Shown here: piece after piece, positions 17,428 to 26,988 of the stretch
How the letters are laid out: every line of letters starts with the position of its first letter
Numbering within the stretch: position 1 is the stretch's first letter
Assembly: GCA_030648295.1 (NCBI GenBank)
Contig: JAUSID010000035.1
Span: 1-64,000, forward strand
Source of the DNA: Opitutaceae bacterium
GTDB lineage: Bacteria; Verrucomicrobiota; Verrucomicrobiia; Opitutales; Opitutaceae
DNA length: 64,000 nt
Direction: 5' to 3'
Made by a program: the position numbers and the translations under genes
The notes under the pieces: model-generated
The model's database searches: none
Told to the model about the DNA's origin: nothing
The model's input: only the letters and a program-made list of their open reading frames with translations

Positions 17428-18820
17428 GCACTCCGTCTGGAACCGCGATCTCGCGGCTGAACGCCATTTCGCCCTCAACCGCCGCCAGTTCCTGCGCGGG
17501 CTCGGCGTCACGGTCGCATTGCCGCTCCTCGAATCCGCCCTTGGGCCGGTGGCGCGGGCGGCCGCGCCGGCAGCGGGCGCGGCGACGCCGGCGGGCGTGC
17601 CCTTGCGCATGGCGTTTGTGTATTTTCCCAATGGCGCGCACCAGAATTATTGGTGGCCGACGGGCGAGGGCGCGAATTTCCAGCTGGGCCGCACCATGGC
17701 GCCGCTCGCGCCGCTGCAACGGTCCATCCAGGTGCTCGGCGGGCTCGATCACAAGAACGCGACCGCCGGCAACGATGGTGCGGGCGATCATGCGCGCGCC
17801 AACGCGACCTTCCTCACCGGCGCCCGCGCGCGGAAAACGGACAGCGCCGACATCCGCGTCGGCGTGTCGGTCGATCAAGTGGTCGCGCAACGGGTCGGTC
17901 ATCTGACGCGTTTCCCGTCGCTGGAGCTGACCTGCGATGCGGTGCGGAAGTCCGGACGGTGTGACTCGGGCTATTCCTGCGCGTATCAGCACAATCTCTC
18001 TTGGGCGTCGCCCTCGACGCCGATGGCGCCGGAGGCAAATCCCCGGCTCGTGTTCGAGCGGCTCTTTGGCGCCGGTGCGCCGGGTGAGCGGCGGGAGAAT
18101 TTCCGGCAGCGGCAGCAAACGCAGAAATCACTGCTCGATTTCGTCCTCGACGACGCGCGCTCGCTTCAGGGCCGGCTCGGACGCAACGACCGGGAGAAGC
18201 TCGATGAATACCTGACGGGCGTGCGCGACATCGAACAGCGGATTCAGCGGGCCGAGGGATTCGGCGAGCTGCCGGATCCGCGGACGGAAACACCCGCGGG
18301 CATCCCGGCGGGTTATGGCGAGCACATGGATATCATGTACGATCTGCTCGCGCTCGCGTTCGAGACCGATTCGACCCGCGTCGCCACGCTGCTGCTCGCG
18401 GGTGACGGCTCGAATCGTTCGTATCCACAAATTGGGGTCCCGGAGGGCCATCATTACTGTTCCCACCACCGCAACAATTCCGAGCTGATGGAAAAGATCG
18501 GCGAGATCGATCACTACTACATGGAGCGGTTTGCCCGCTTCCTGACCAAGCTCGGGCAGACGAAGGACGTCGACGGCCGTTCGGTGCTGCACAATTCGAT
18601 GATTGTTTACGGCTGCGGGAATTCGGACGGCAACCGGCACACCCACGACAATCTGCCGATCGTGCTCGCGGGCGGCGGCGGCGGTCAGCTGAACCCGGGC
18701 CGTTACGTGAAGCTGGGGGGCCAGCCGATGAGCAACCTGTTCCTGTCCCTGTGCGATCGGATGGGCGCCACCGGCGTCGAGCGCATCGGCGACTCCAGCG
18801 GCCGGCTGAAGGTCGTGTAG
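17420..18820 (+). CDS. DUF1552 Tat-exported protein
   Basis: This 466-residue protein is always found beside DUF1592 proteins in planctomycetes and verrucomicrobia; biochemical role unknown. A twin-arginine-like signal (LNRRQFLRGLGVTVALPLLESALG) is at about 19-42. The DUF1552 body follows: MAFVYFPNGAHQNYWWPTGEG, GDHARANATFLTG, SVDQVVAQRVG, LLALAFETDSTRVATLLLAGDGSNRSY, HHYCSHHRNN and a C-terminal LPIVLAGGGGG. The fold is thought to resemble alkaline-phosphatase-like sulfatase/DUF1501 proteins. The ATG overlaps the upstream stop by 8 bp. The haem-bearing partner and the Tat export suggest a periplasmic redox or hydrolytic pair (inference). Confidence 0.92.
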   Translation: MNKHSVWNRDLAAERHFALNRRQFLRGLGVTVALPLLESALGPVARAAAPAAGAATPAGVPLRMAFVYFPNGAHQNYWWPTGEGANFQLGRTMAPLAPLQRSIQVLGGLDHKNATAGNDGAGDHARANATFLTGARARKTDSADIRVGVSVDQVVAQRVGHLTRFPSLELTCDAVRKSGRCDSGYSCAYQHNLSWASPSTPMAPEANPRLVFERLFGAGAPGERRENFRQRQQTQKSLLDFVLDDARSLQGRLGRNDREKLDEYLTGVRDIEQRIQRAEGFGELPDPRTETPAGIPAGYGEHMDIMYDLLALAFETDSTRVATLLLAGDGSNRSYPQIGVPEGHHYCSHHRNNSELMEKIGEIDHYYMERFARFLTKLGQTKDVDGRSVLHNSMIVYGCGNSDGNRHTHDNLPIVLAGGGGGQLNPGRYVKLGGQPMSNLFLSLCDRMGATGVERIGDSSGRLKVV

Positions 18821-18856
18821 GAAGACGGTGTCTTCCCTGTCTTTCGCGTCTTCGTA

Positions 18857-21250
18857 TCACAGCCCCCAGCGCGGTGTGTTCTGCATGGCCCACAACTCGT
18901 CGAGCATCGCCTCGGAGGCGTGAAATAAATCGGCCGGGAAACTGCGATAGCTGAGCATCTCGCCGTACGTCCCGGGGCCGGCATTCGATTCGAGGTGCAG
19001 ACCGGCGAGATATTGCAGCCGCAGGTTGCGATCGTGGTTGATCTCGGCGGCCGCGAGCCAGTTCTTCAAATCCGCCTGCCGGCCGGCGTAGGTTGAAAGG
19101 AGATCGAGGGCCGAACCGATCTCCACGGCGCGCAGCGATTTGCGCACCGGCGCGTAATCGCCGTGATCGAGCCGTTGCTGGAGGGCTTCGACGTCGATCC
19201 GCAATGGCTCGGTTTGCCCGAGGATCACCGTGTCGTAGCCGTATCCATCATCGTCATTCGCCCAAATCGTGCCGTGGGGAAACACGGAAAAGAAGGTCGC
19301 GAGTTCGCTTTGCACCACGGCGCGATTCGACTCATAAAGCGGCACCCACTGCGTGAGCAGCCCGCCGGGATTCAACCGTTGTTTGCACAGTTCGAAATAT
19401 TCGCGCGAGTATAACACCGCCGAACCCTTCACCCATGGGTGAATGGGATCCGAGGTGATGAGGTCGAACTTTTCCTTCGTGGTGGCAACGTAGTGCCGCG
19501 CGTCGTCGTGGATGATTTCCACCCGCGGATCGCGCAGCACGTCGTAGTTCTCCTCCTGGAAATACGTCGCGACAACGCGGGGGATCAGCGGTTCGATGTC
19601 GCAGATCACGATCCGCTCGATCGACGGATGGAGCACAAACGAGCCGGACGTGACGCCGGCGCCGCAGCCGACAATCAGCACCGACTTCGGCCGGGGATGG
19701 AGCAGGGCCGGCAGGTGGCCAAGCATGCGTTGGAGCCGCATGTCCTTCGGCAGGCTGGACGCCTCGGTCTTGCCACTGACGTGGAAGAACCGCGAACCGT
19801 CGGAGGTCTCCGACACCGCGACCGATGCGTTCATGCCTTCGCCGAGGTAAATTGCCTGCGCGCCATACTGGCTCGTGGCCACCTGGCGCCCATACGCGAC
19901 CAGTTCCCACGGGAGTTTCGGTACCAGCAGCGCGGCGCAGCCCGCGACCGCGGCGACGCTGCCCGCGATGGCGGGACGCGGCAGCACGAGGAAGGCGCCG
20001 ATCACCGAGACGCCGATCAGCAGCTGTTGCGTGAGTTGCGAACCGAACGCCGGAATGAACGCCATGCTGGCCAACACCGCGCCGGCGATCGCGCCGAGCG
20101 TGTTCGCGGCGTAGGCCCGGCCCACGATCTGCGCGACATCGCGGCTGGGCGTTGCAATTGCGGCGAGCGCCAGCGGAAAACTCGCGCCCCACAAAATCGC
20201 GGCCGGCAGAATGGCCCAGGCGCAGCGAACCAGATCGAATTGGAACTTCACCCATGGCGCCGCGACCGTCGGCGTTCCCGCCGGCCAATACGGCAGCGAG
20301 GTCGCCATGCTGTACGCGGCCCATGCAATCGTCAGGGCCTGGAGGCACTGGCAGCACCCGAGCGCGATTCGCGGCCGCAACGTATGGCGCGCCAGTGCGG
20401 CGCCCGCGCTGCTCCCGAGCGCGAGTCCCGTGAGAAACACGGCGAGGATGAGCGAAAACGTGTACACCGTCGCGCCGAGAAAGAGTGACAGTACGCGCGT
20501 CCAGACGACTTCGCAGGCGAGCGCGCAGAATCCCGACAACCCGATGGCGATCAACACGGAATTTGCTGGTGTCGCTGCCAAGCCCGCCAACTCCGCTCCC
20601 GCCGCCTCACCGACGCGGGGAGCCGGTGAAAACGAAGCCGAACGCGCGAGTATCAATGCCACGGCTGCAACGCCAGTGTTCAGCGCGACGGCGGTGTACG
20701 TTGCGACGGCAACGTCGTGCACGCGGAGCAGGTAGAATCCGGCGAGCAGGCATCCCGCCACTGCTCCGACCGTGTTGCCGCCGTAGAAAAATCCGAGCCA
20801 CGAAATACCGCGCGGCGTCCCGCGGACCCAGCGGGCAATGGCGGGAAGTGTTGCTCCCATCAGCACCGTGGGCGGGAGCAGGCACGCCGCGCAGACCGAT
20901 GCCCTCAGCAAGATGCCCGGCATCCCATGTCCCACCAGATTCAGGTAGATGCGCGACATCACCGGCATCGCGAACAACACCGCGATCCCCGTCGCGGCGA
21001 TCCCAAGCTCGAGCATCGCGTAAACGCGCAGCGGGTGACACGTTGGTGCGATCACGCGCGAAAACGCGACGCTGCCCAGTCCCATCCCGCCCATGAACGT
21101 GCCGAGCAAAACGGCGAGGGAGATGGCCGATGACCCGATGACCAGCTGAAGCAGTTGAAACCAGACGATTTCGTAAATGAGCGCCGCGCATCCGCTGCCG
21201 ACGAACAGCGCCAGCAACAGCGGCAGAAATCGTGGTGCAACTGACGTCAT
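18857..21250 (-). CDS. Membrane protein fused to a spermidine-synthase-like domain
   Basis: This 797-residue fusion has an N-terminal half with about 12-14 membrane helices (FLPLLLALFVGSGCAALIYEIVWFQLLQLVIGSS at the start). The C-terminal half is a Rossmann methyltransferase/aminopropyltransferase fold. The SAM-type loop VLIVGCGAGVTSG is near residue 520, followed by the acidic VICDIEP, HDDARHYV and LITSDPIHPWVKGSAVLYS, as in polyamine synthases. Such fusions are common in soil and aquatic bacteria and lack a proven reaction; true polyamine synthesis is doubtful. The start follows CGGAGATG. It lies convergent to the DUF1552 gene with 36 bp between. Confidence 0.88.
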   Translation of the reverse strand: MTSVAPRFLPLLLALFVGSGCAALIYEIVWFQLLQLVIGSSAISLAVLLGTFMGGMGLGSVAFSRVIAPTCHPLRVYAMLELGIAATGIAVLFAMPVMSRIYLNLVGHGMPGILLRASVCAACLLPPTVLMGATLPAIARWVRGTPRGISWLGFFYGGNTVGAVAGCLLAGFYLLRVHDVAVATYTAVALNTGVAAVALILARSASFSPAPRVGEAAGAELAGLAATPANSVLIAIGLSGFCALACEVVWTRVLSLFLGATVYTFSLILAVFLTGLALGSSAGAALARHTLRPRIALGCCQCLQALTIAWAAYSMATSLPYWPAGTPTVAAPWVKFQFDLVRCAWAILPAAILWGASFPLALAAIATPSRDVAQIVGRAYAANTLGAIAGAVLASMAFIPAFGSQLTQQLLIGVSVIGAFLVLPRPAIAGSVAAVAGCAALLVPKLPWELVAYGRQVATSQYGAQAIYLGEGMNASVAVSETSDGSRFFHVSGKTEASSLPKDMRLQRMLGHLPALLHPRPKSVLIVGCGAGVTSGSFVLHPSIERIVICDIEPLIPRVVATYFQEENYDVLRDPRVEIIHDDARHYVATTKEKFDLITSDPIHPWVKGSAVLYSREYFELCKQRLNPGGLLTQWVPLYESNRAVVQSELATFFSVFPHGTIWANDDDGYGYDTVILGQTEPLRIDVEALQQRLDHGDYAPVRKSLRAVEIGSALDLLSTYAGRQADLKNWLAAAEINHDRNLRLQYLAGLHLESNAGPGTYGEMLSYRSFPADLFHASEAMLDELWAMQNTPRWGL

Positions 21251-21455
21251 CTCCGCTGGGGGGCAAAAACCGCGTGGCCGGTGCGGCCAAGGCAAACAAG
21301 AGACGCGTTCATCCCGAGACCAGACGCAAGCGCCGACCGGTAGTTGCAGCGAATCGCGGCCCGGTGAACGTGGCAGCCACTTCTGAAGCCGGCACCCTGC
21401 AACAACAGCTGCCCGCCGGCCTTTTGATTCGCCGGCCCCACGTCCGGCCGCGTGA

Positions 21456-22406
21456 TTATTCCCCCGCGCTGCGCAATCGGGCCACGATTTCCGACGCCAC
21501 TTCGATCACCGTGCCATGCCGCATCCGGACCGACGTGTGCTCGTCCGGCAGCTTCAGCTTCGTGGTGATATCTTCCCAGGTTTTTAAATCGCGCGAACGC
21601 ATGACGCCGTAACGACCAGTTTTATACGCGTCGAAATACACCACGTGGTAGCCGCCAACCTTGGCGACCGTCGGTCCTTCGACCCAGAGACCGGCGGGCG
21701 TAAAGGGCGCCGAGAGAGCGCCGAACGGCCCCCGCAGGTCGTCCGCGGACGCGATCCGGAGATGCTTTTTCGGCGGGTTCACCGTCTCGTCTTTCAGGAT
21801 CAAATAATGGCGGCCATCGGCGTGGAGGAAGGTGGCATCGATGACGCTAAACCCCGGATCGTAAAACAGCTTCGTCGGTGCGAAGGCGGCGAAGTCTTTC
21901 GTGGTCGTGAAATACATCCGGTAGTTGTAGGCGCTTTCCGAAGCGCCCGCGGTTTCGGGAAAACGCCCGGGAATCGTCGAGGCCCAGAAGAGGATGAATT
22001 CTTCCCGCGCTTCGTCATAGGCGATTTCCGGCGCCCAGCAGTTTCGGACCTTCGACTCATGCGCCATCACGGGGATTTCCTTTTGCGCCGACCAGCTGAG
22101 GAAATCCTTCGTCGATGCATAGCCGATGTTGTTTTCGTTCCAGCCCGACGTCCAAACGAGATGAAACGTGCCGTCTGGCGCGCGGACGACGCACGGATCG
22201 CGCATCAGTCTTGATTTTCCCACCTTGGGCGTGAGGTAACTTTTCCCCTGATTGAGCCGTTCCCACGTGTAGCCGTCGGAACTCCACGCGAGATGCAGCC
22301 CGTCTTCGCCGTTTTTGGTAAAATAGGTGAACAGATACTTGGCGCCCGCGGTCGGGAGCAGGCACGCCAGTGCGGCAACGAGGGTGAGGGGGCGGAGGAA
22401 TGGCAT
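21456..22406 (-). CDS. Secreted GH43-like five-bladed beta-propeller glycosidase
   Basis: The protein has 316 residues with a signal peptide (MPFLRPLTLVAALACLLPTAGA). The blades read GEDGLHLAWSSDGYTW, MRDPCVVRAPDGTFHLVWTSG, CWAPEIAYDEAREEFILFWAS, FSVIDATFLHADGRHYLILKDE and WVEGPTVAKVGGYHVVYFDAY. The Asp of SVIDATF and the Glu of VEGPT are at the places of the pKa modulator and general acid of GH43. The substrate is probably a plant or algal arabino/xylo/galactoside, but this is not determinable. It is monocistronic on the minus strand, downstream of a repeat-filled spacer. Confidence 0.82.
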   Translation of the reverse strand: MPFLRPLTLVAALACLLPTAGAKYLFTYFTKNGEDGLHLAWSSDGYTWERLNQGKSYLTPKVGKSRLMRDPCVVRAPDGTFHLVWTSGWNENNIGYASTKDFLSWSAQKEIPVMAHESKVRNCWAPEIAYDEAREEFILFWASTIPGRFPETAGASESAYNYRMYFTTTKDFAAFAPTKLFYDPGFSVIDATFLHADGRHYLILKDETVNPPKKHLRIASADDLRGPFGALSAPFTPAGLWVEGPTVAKVGGYHVVYFDAYKTGRYGVMRSRDLKTWEDITTKLKLPDEHTSVRMRHGTVIEVASEIVARLRSAGE

Positions 22407-22673
22407 GATGTTGGTTCGAAATTTTTTTCCGCCGCGGTACCCGCAATCAAGCGACGGGAAATCTTGTACCGAGCGAAGCGACATCAGCCAATCGGACATC
22501 TGTCATCGGGCATCCTAAGAGCGATGAACAGCGGGAAGGAGCGCGGGGTCATGCGGGGCCGAAGTGAACAGCCCGCGGTGCCGCCACGCAGCTTCATAAT
22601 GACGCGGAGGGTCAGATGGCCTCGTGTCGCGCGATTGGGCCGCCGTTTCGCGTCCCCGTGGTCCGGCTCTGGA

Positions 22674-22833
22674 GTGGCACGGGCGTCTCGCCCGTGATCT
22701 TTCGGTGGCATGGGCGTCTCCCTCGACAGGCTCGGGACCCTGAGCTTGTCGAACGGGCCGCCCGTGATTCTTCAAACTTCACCGGCAAGATGCCGGTGCC
22801 ACTGCAAACCCACGGGCGGGACGCCCGTGCCAC
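22674..22833. repeat. Cluster of GTGGCACGGGCGTC repeats with one nested insertion
   Basis: Copies of the palindromic element (GTGGCACGGGCGTCTCGCC type) lie at 22674-22703, 22705-22720, 22780-22802 and 22811-22833. The second copy is interrupted by a CTCGACAGGCTCGGGACC...GAGCTTGTCGA hairpin, then resumes. The 463-bp gap 22407-22869 holds only this and no gene. The same family sits at 28006-28060. Confidence 0.6.
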
Positions 22834-22869
22834 ATGGACCGCCACTTCGGAGATGCGCCCGGTCGGATA

Positions 22870-25698
22870 CTACGGCACCTCGTACACTTCCACCAGCACC
22901 GATCCGGTCGTGTTGGGTGCGACCACGTTCGTTGGCGTCGTCGTTCCGGGAGCGGCGACCGGCAGTGGGGCCGCGCCGGCTTGCAGCGTGTAATTGCCGG
23001 GCGCCAGCGCGGCCACGAGCGCGGCATCGGAATTCGCGGCCCGGAGCGGAAAGGCGCCGACCGCGGGAAACGCCGCGTTCAGCGTTCCAGCCTGCCCCGT
23101 CGCGCCGCCCTGGCTCCAGTTGTTGTTGGCCGCGACGGCCTGGCCGTTGCCGCCGAGGACCGTCACGCGCGGATCGCCCAACACCGCATCGGCCCCAAGC
23201 CCGAAATCCGTCAGGCCCGGACCAATCGCCCGCACCATCAGCGTGCGCGGATTGTTGCCGACGATGACCAGCCCCGGCACGAGCACTTCGCCGTCCTCGG
23301 AGATTTTCCCAAGCGTGGAAAGATTCGTGAGCCGGCTTGCATTGCGGCTCACGTCGTATACTTCCGCGAGCACGTCACCCGATGCGCCATTCCGCCCGGT
23401 GATCGTGGCCGTGTAAGTTCCCGGTTCGAGGGTGAGCAACAGCGCGGCGTCCGCGTCACCGGGCATGAGGGCAAAAGCGCCGACCGACGTGGCGGCCGCG
23501 GTGATTTGCGCCGCGTTCCCGCCTTTCTCCCAGCCTTCATTGGCAGCGACGAGCGTGGCGCCCTGGTTTACCTCGAGCCGCGGAAGCGGCAGTACGCCTT
23601 CGATGCCGAAACGACCGAGCGCCGGCCCGATGCCGCGGATGAGCAGGGTGGCGCGTTCCGGACCCGCCACATTGAACCCGAGCGTGAACGTGTCGCCGAG
23701 GTAGGCGATCTTCGTGCGCGTGGAAAGATTGACGAGCCGGCCCGGCGGTGGAACGGGTGTGTCGGAGGCGCGGCTGTTCAGGAAGTTGATGATCCTCGGG
23801 CTCCCGTCGCCGTATAATTCGTGCGCGCCGAATGCCACCGCGAGTTGGGCGGCGATGTCCGCGGCGCGGGCCTGCCAGGCAGCGGGCAGGGCGGTCCGCA
23901 CCGCATCGGCCGAAGGCGCGGCGGTCGGATAATAGTTCGCATCCAGCCAGCCCGCGGTCTGCAGCGCGTTCCGGATCGTGTCCACGTCGGCACTCGCGAT
24001 CGGGCCGGAATTCACGCCGATGCGACGTATCCGTGAAGAGTGTACCGGACTCGTGTTGTTGCTGATCACGGCCGTGCCCACGCCGCGGCCGGCGAGAAGC
24101 CGCGAGTTTTCCCGCGCCGCCGCGTTGCCCGCGGTGCCCAAGTCGTTGTCGTGCGAAGCGAGCGCGAAGAGCGCCGGCACATGCGATGTGACCGCCGCGG
24201 TCGTGCCGCCGGTCGCGCAAAAAAGCACCGTGCCTTTCACGCGCCGCGGCGGCGTGGCGGTGGCGAGCAGATCGGCGAAGCGGACCGCCGCATCGCCGCC
24301 CGGGCCAAATCCGAGCAGGAACACCGGCGCATTCGCGGCCAGCCCCTCGCGGGCAAATCGATCGAGCGCCGCGATCAGGCTCAATGCGTCGGGATTGTTC
24401 GCCAGCACGGCCGGCGCGCCCCACGCGCCGGTGTTGCGGTTCACGCTATCCAGCGCCGCCACCCCATAGCCGGCGGCGACGAGATCACGCGCCAGCAGGA
24501 TCTGTTCGGCGCGGGTGAACCAGCTTCCGCCGGCTTCACCGAGGTCGTGCAGGAGAAACACCACTCCCTTCGCGCCCGCCGGCAGGTGGTACGAAATGTT
24601 GGTGTTGAACGTCGTGGTCTGGCCATTGGCGCCGGTGAGGAGGATCGGATTGAAGTTATTGACGGTGACGGGCGCCCACGCCGGCGCCGTTTTGTAGGTC
24701 GCCGTCAGCGTGGTGGGCGTCGCTGGGACGGTGACGACAATGTGCGGCAGCGAGACCGCGATGGCGGCATTGCCCAGGACCGCCGTGTCGCCGGTCCATT
24801 GGTCGAAGACCTGGCCGGAGGGTGGAGGATCGGCGAGAATGTCGACGCGCGAGCCTGACGGAAAGGTGCCGCCGCCGCTGCCCCCGTTGACGGTCAATGC
24901 CACGGTCGGACCATCACCGGTCACAAGCACAAATGCGCGCACCGGCACGGTGAGCAGACGTTGCAGCGTCACGTTGCAGGTGACTTCGACGAGCCCGGGC
25001 GAACCGGGTCGGACGGTGACGGCGTTGGTGCCCTGGCCTCCGAGGATCGCGGCCCCGGCGCCGCTGACCGTCCAGCGGAAGGTGCGGTCGTCGTTCTGCG
25101 CCGCGGGCACGGTCGCCGTGATGTTCGCGACGTTCGTGGCGGCGGTCGCCGGCACCGTGATCTTCCCTGCGTCGGCGGCGGACAAGACGAGGATTTGCGC
25201 CGACGCGCTTTCCACGACCTCCGCGATCGTGATGGCCACGTTGAGCGTGATGCTGCCGGTCGCGTCGGCGATGAATTGGACATTTGGGCGGGTTGGATCG
25301 CTGGTGAGCCTGCCGCCGCTGATCGACCACTGGTAGGTCGCGCCCGCGGCCCCACCGGCGCCGCCACCGGTTGCGAGGATGACGCCGGCCTGGGCGGTTT
25401 TCCCGGCGAGCACCGCCGGATCAGCCACGATCCGCGTGACGGTCGGGGCGGTGGTGCCGCCGCCGCCGGGAGGTCGTCCGACGTTCCCGCCCGGCGGAAC
25501 CACTGTGCCTCCGCCGCCCCCACCACCTCCCGGCGGAACCACCGTGCCTCCGCCGCCCCCACCACCTCCCGGACCAGGCGGCCGTACTTGGGCCACCGCA
25601 GTGTGAAGAAGCAGAAGCCCGAGAATTAACGCGTAATGAAACAGCGCGCGGGGCAGAAACCGCGGGCGGAGGGGTGAACGCGACAGCGAGGGCAGCAT
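22870..25698 (-). CDS. Large secreted protein: Gly-rich repeat, Ig-like modules, alpha/beta-hydrolase-like domain, two C-terminal propeller-type repeats
   Basis: This 942-residue exported protein has a signal peptide to about 36 (HYALILGLLLLHTAVA). Glycine tracts with a 13-residue tandem unit (GGGGGGGGTVVPP, twice) span 43-80. Ig/cadherin-like beta modules span about 85-340 and include the Listeria-type GG-SG-VDILADPPPSGQVFDQWTGD segment. An alpha/beta-hydrolase-like domain at about 350-620 carries GFGPGG where GxSxGG is expected, so the nucleophile position is Gly465. Two homologous repeats of about 120 residues follow (RLVNLSTRTKIAY...VEVYDV and RLTNLSTLGKISE...VEVYEVP), the usual C-terminal cell-surface modules of Opitutaceae secreted proteins. 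Likely a surface binding protein rather than an active esterase (inference). Confidence 0.78.
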   Translation of the reverse strand: MLPSLSRSPLRPRFLPRALFHYALILGLLLLHTAVAQVRPPGPGGGGGGGGTVVPPGGGGGGGGTVVPPGGNVGRPPGGGGTTAPTVTRIVADPAVLAGKTAQAGVILATGGGAGGAAGATYQWSISGGRLTSDPTRPNVQFIADATGSITLNVAITIAEVVESASAQILVLSAADAGKITVPATAATNVANITATVPAAQNDDRTFRWTVSGAGAAILGGQGTNAVTVRPGSPGLVEVTCNVTLQRLLTVPVRAFVLVTGDGPTVALTVNGGSGGGTFPSGSRVDILADPPPSGQVFDQWTGDTAVLGNAAIAVSLPHIVVTVPATPTTLTATYKTAPAWAPVTVNNFNPILLTGANGQTTTFNTNISYHLPAGAKGVVFLLHDLGEAGGSWFTRAEQILLARDLVAAGYGVAALDSVNRNTGAWGAPAVLANNPDALSLIAALDRFAREGLAANAPVFLLGFGPGGDAAVRFADLLATATPPRRVKGTVLFCATGGTTAAVTSHVPALFALASHDNDLGTAGNAAARENSRLLAGRGVGTAVISNNTSPVHSSRIRRIGVNSGPIASADVDTIRNALQTAGWLDANYYPTAAPSADAVRTALPAAWQARAADIAAQLAVAFGAHELYGDGSPRIINFLNSRASDTPVPPPGRLVNLSTRTKIAYLGDTFTLGFNVAGPERATLLIRGIGPALGRFGIEGVLPLPRLEVNQGATLVAANEGWEKGGNAAQITAAATSVGAFALMPGDADAALLLTLEPGTYTATITGRNGASGDVLAEVYDVSRNASRLTNLSTLGKISEDGEVLVPGLVIVGNNPRTLMVRAIGPGLTDFGLGADAVLGDPRVTVLGGNGQAVAANNNWSQGGATGQAGTLNAAFPAVGAFPLRAANSDAALVAALAPGNYTLQAGAAPLPVAAPGTTTPTNVVAPNTTGSVLVEVYEVP

Positions 25699-25902
25699 GG
25701 GTGTGGCCGGCTAGACGCCAGTGCCGCGAGAAAGTGACGCCTCCGGTCCACCGGACCTGCCGGCAAGCAAGGGAAGGAGGCCGGAGGTGGAGTGGCCCAG
25801 CCATCTTTCTCGGCTGAGGCTTGGCTTCTCTCCGCCGGCGGGTGGGGCTCGCTGCTGGAGAAAGAGAACGATTAAGAGAAAGAGAAAGAGAGAGCGCGCG
25901 GC

Positions 25903-26078
25903 CTACAGCTGCGTCCGGAACAGCCCGCAGAAATGATCCACCAGCTTGATGTAGGAAGGACGCGATTGGAATTCCTCGAGCGTCAACTGCCGTGACTCGA
26001 TGGGCGGAAAATATTCTTCGCCCAGCAGCAGCGTGGCCGTCGTGAACGAAAGTTTCGGATTTTTTGAAGTAGCGGCGG
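25903..26078 (-). pseudogene. 3' remnant of an unidentified gene
   Basis: On the minus strand, one frame with no good start reads TATLLLGEEYFPPIESRQL, then TLEEFQSRPSYIKLVDHFCG, LFRTQL and a TAG stop at 25903-25905. The composition is that of a folded protein and unlike the shadow frames around it. No upstream continuation is found beyond about 26080, so it looks like the surviving C-terminus of a deleted gene. I do not recognise the family. The remaining part of 25699-26190 holds GAGAAAGAG-type repeat and nothing else. Confidence 0.4.
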
Positions 26079-26190
26079 CATCCGGACCCGGCCCTTGACC
26101 GAGCGGGCGACACGGGGTTCCCCGGGGTCGAATAGGGTGTCACTTCCGTGCCCTGCCGCGGTCTGTCGTTGAGCCGCCTCGCGGCACTTC

Positions 26191-26988
26191 ATGGCCCAAT
26201 TGCGTCGCAAACGATCTCGTACTCCGGAGCCCGTGGTTCACCGGCCCACCGCCCGTCCGGGATCCTCGATGCGGCATTTCCTGAATCTCGGCCGGATCCA
26301 GCGCTCGAAGGTGAAGTGGATCGTGAGTGCGTTGCTGGTGGTGGTGGCGGCCCTTGTCGTGGGCGTTTTGTTCCTGCGCGATTTCGACTGGCAGCGCGTC
26401 ACCGCGGCGATCGACCGCGTTCATCCGATCGCCGCGCTGCCGCTGATGGCGGTGCTGCCGGTGTTCGGCTTCCCGATCATGTTCGTCTACCTCTTCGCCG
26501 GCGCGCGGTTCGGTCCGCTGCTCGGCGGGGGGGTGGTCGCCGGCGTCACGGCCGTGCACCTGGCCGCCTCGTACTTGATCGCACGCAGTTTTTTGCGCGG
26601 GCCGCTCGAGCGGTTCATCGAGCGGCGACATCATCACCTGCCCCAGGTGCCGGAGGATGAGGCGGCGGCGGTGGCGCTTGTGGCCGTTCTCGTGCCGGGC
26701 ATCCCGTATGTGGTGCGCAACTACGTGCTGGCACTCACTGGAATCAGGTTCCGCATTTATTTCTGGATCTGCCTGCCGGTTTACGTCGCGCGTTCGTATG
26801 TGACCATCCTGCTCGGCGACCTCAGCAGCGATCCCAACCGTCGCGGCTTGGTTATCATCGTCGCGATCGATGTGGTGAAGGTGGCGATTTGCGCCCTCGT
26901 GATCTGGTGGCTGCGCCAGCACCACCGGAAGTTCCACGGGCACGATGCGCCCGACGTCGCGGGGCCACCGACCGGAGCAGGGAAGTGA
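26191..26988 (+). CDS. TVP38/TMEM64 (DedA superfamily) membrane protein
   Basis: This inner-membrane protein of 265 residues has the VTT/SNARE-associated domain. Helices lie at about 43-62 (VKWIVSALLVVVAALVVGVLFL), around LPLMAVLPVFGFPIMFVYLFAGARFGPLLGGGVVAGVTAVHLAASYLIAR, and two more at the C-terminus. The family core F(P/G)...F.AG..FG...G........A....Y.(I/L)AR is seen, plus VPGIPYVVRNYVLALTGIRFRIYFWICLPVYVARS. Family members are implicated in lipid scrambling and membrane-potential maintenance. A second ATG at 26269 (MRHFLNL) may be the true start, since residues 1-26 are basic and unstructured. Confidence 0.85.
   Translation: MAQLRRKRSRTPEPVVHRPTARPGSSMRHFLNLGRIQRSKVKWIVSALLVVVAALVVGVLFLRDFDWQRVTAAIDRVHPIAALPLMAVLPVFGFPIMFVYLFAGARFGPLLGGGVVAGVTAVHLAASYLIARSFLRGPLERFIERRHHHLPQVPEDEAAAVALVAVLVPGIPYVVRNYVLALTGIRFRIYFWICLPVYVARSYVTILLGDLSSDPNRRGLVIIVAIDVVKVAICALVIWWLRQHHRKFHGHDAPDVAGPPTGAGK

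Noticed and set aside
19439-20488. 349-codon plus-strand frame
   Set aside because: Antisense to the spermidine-synthase-like fusion; Arg/Glu-rich shadow.
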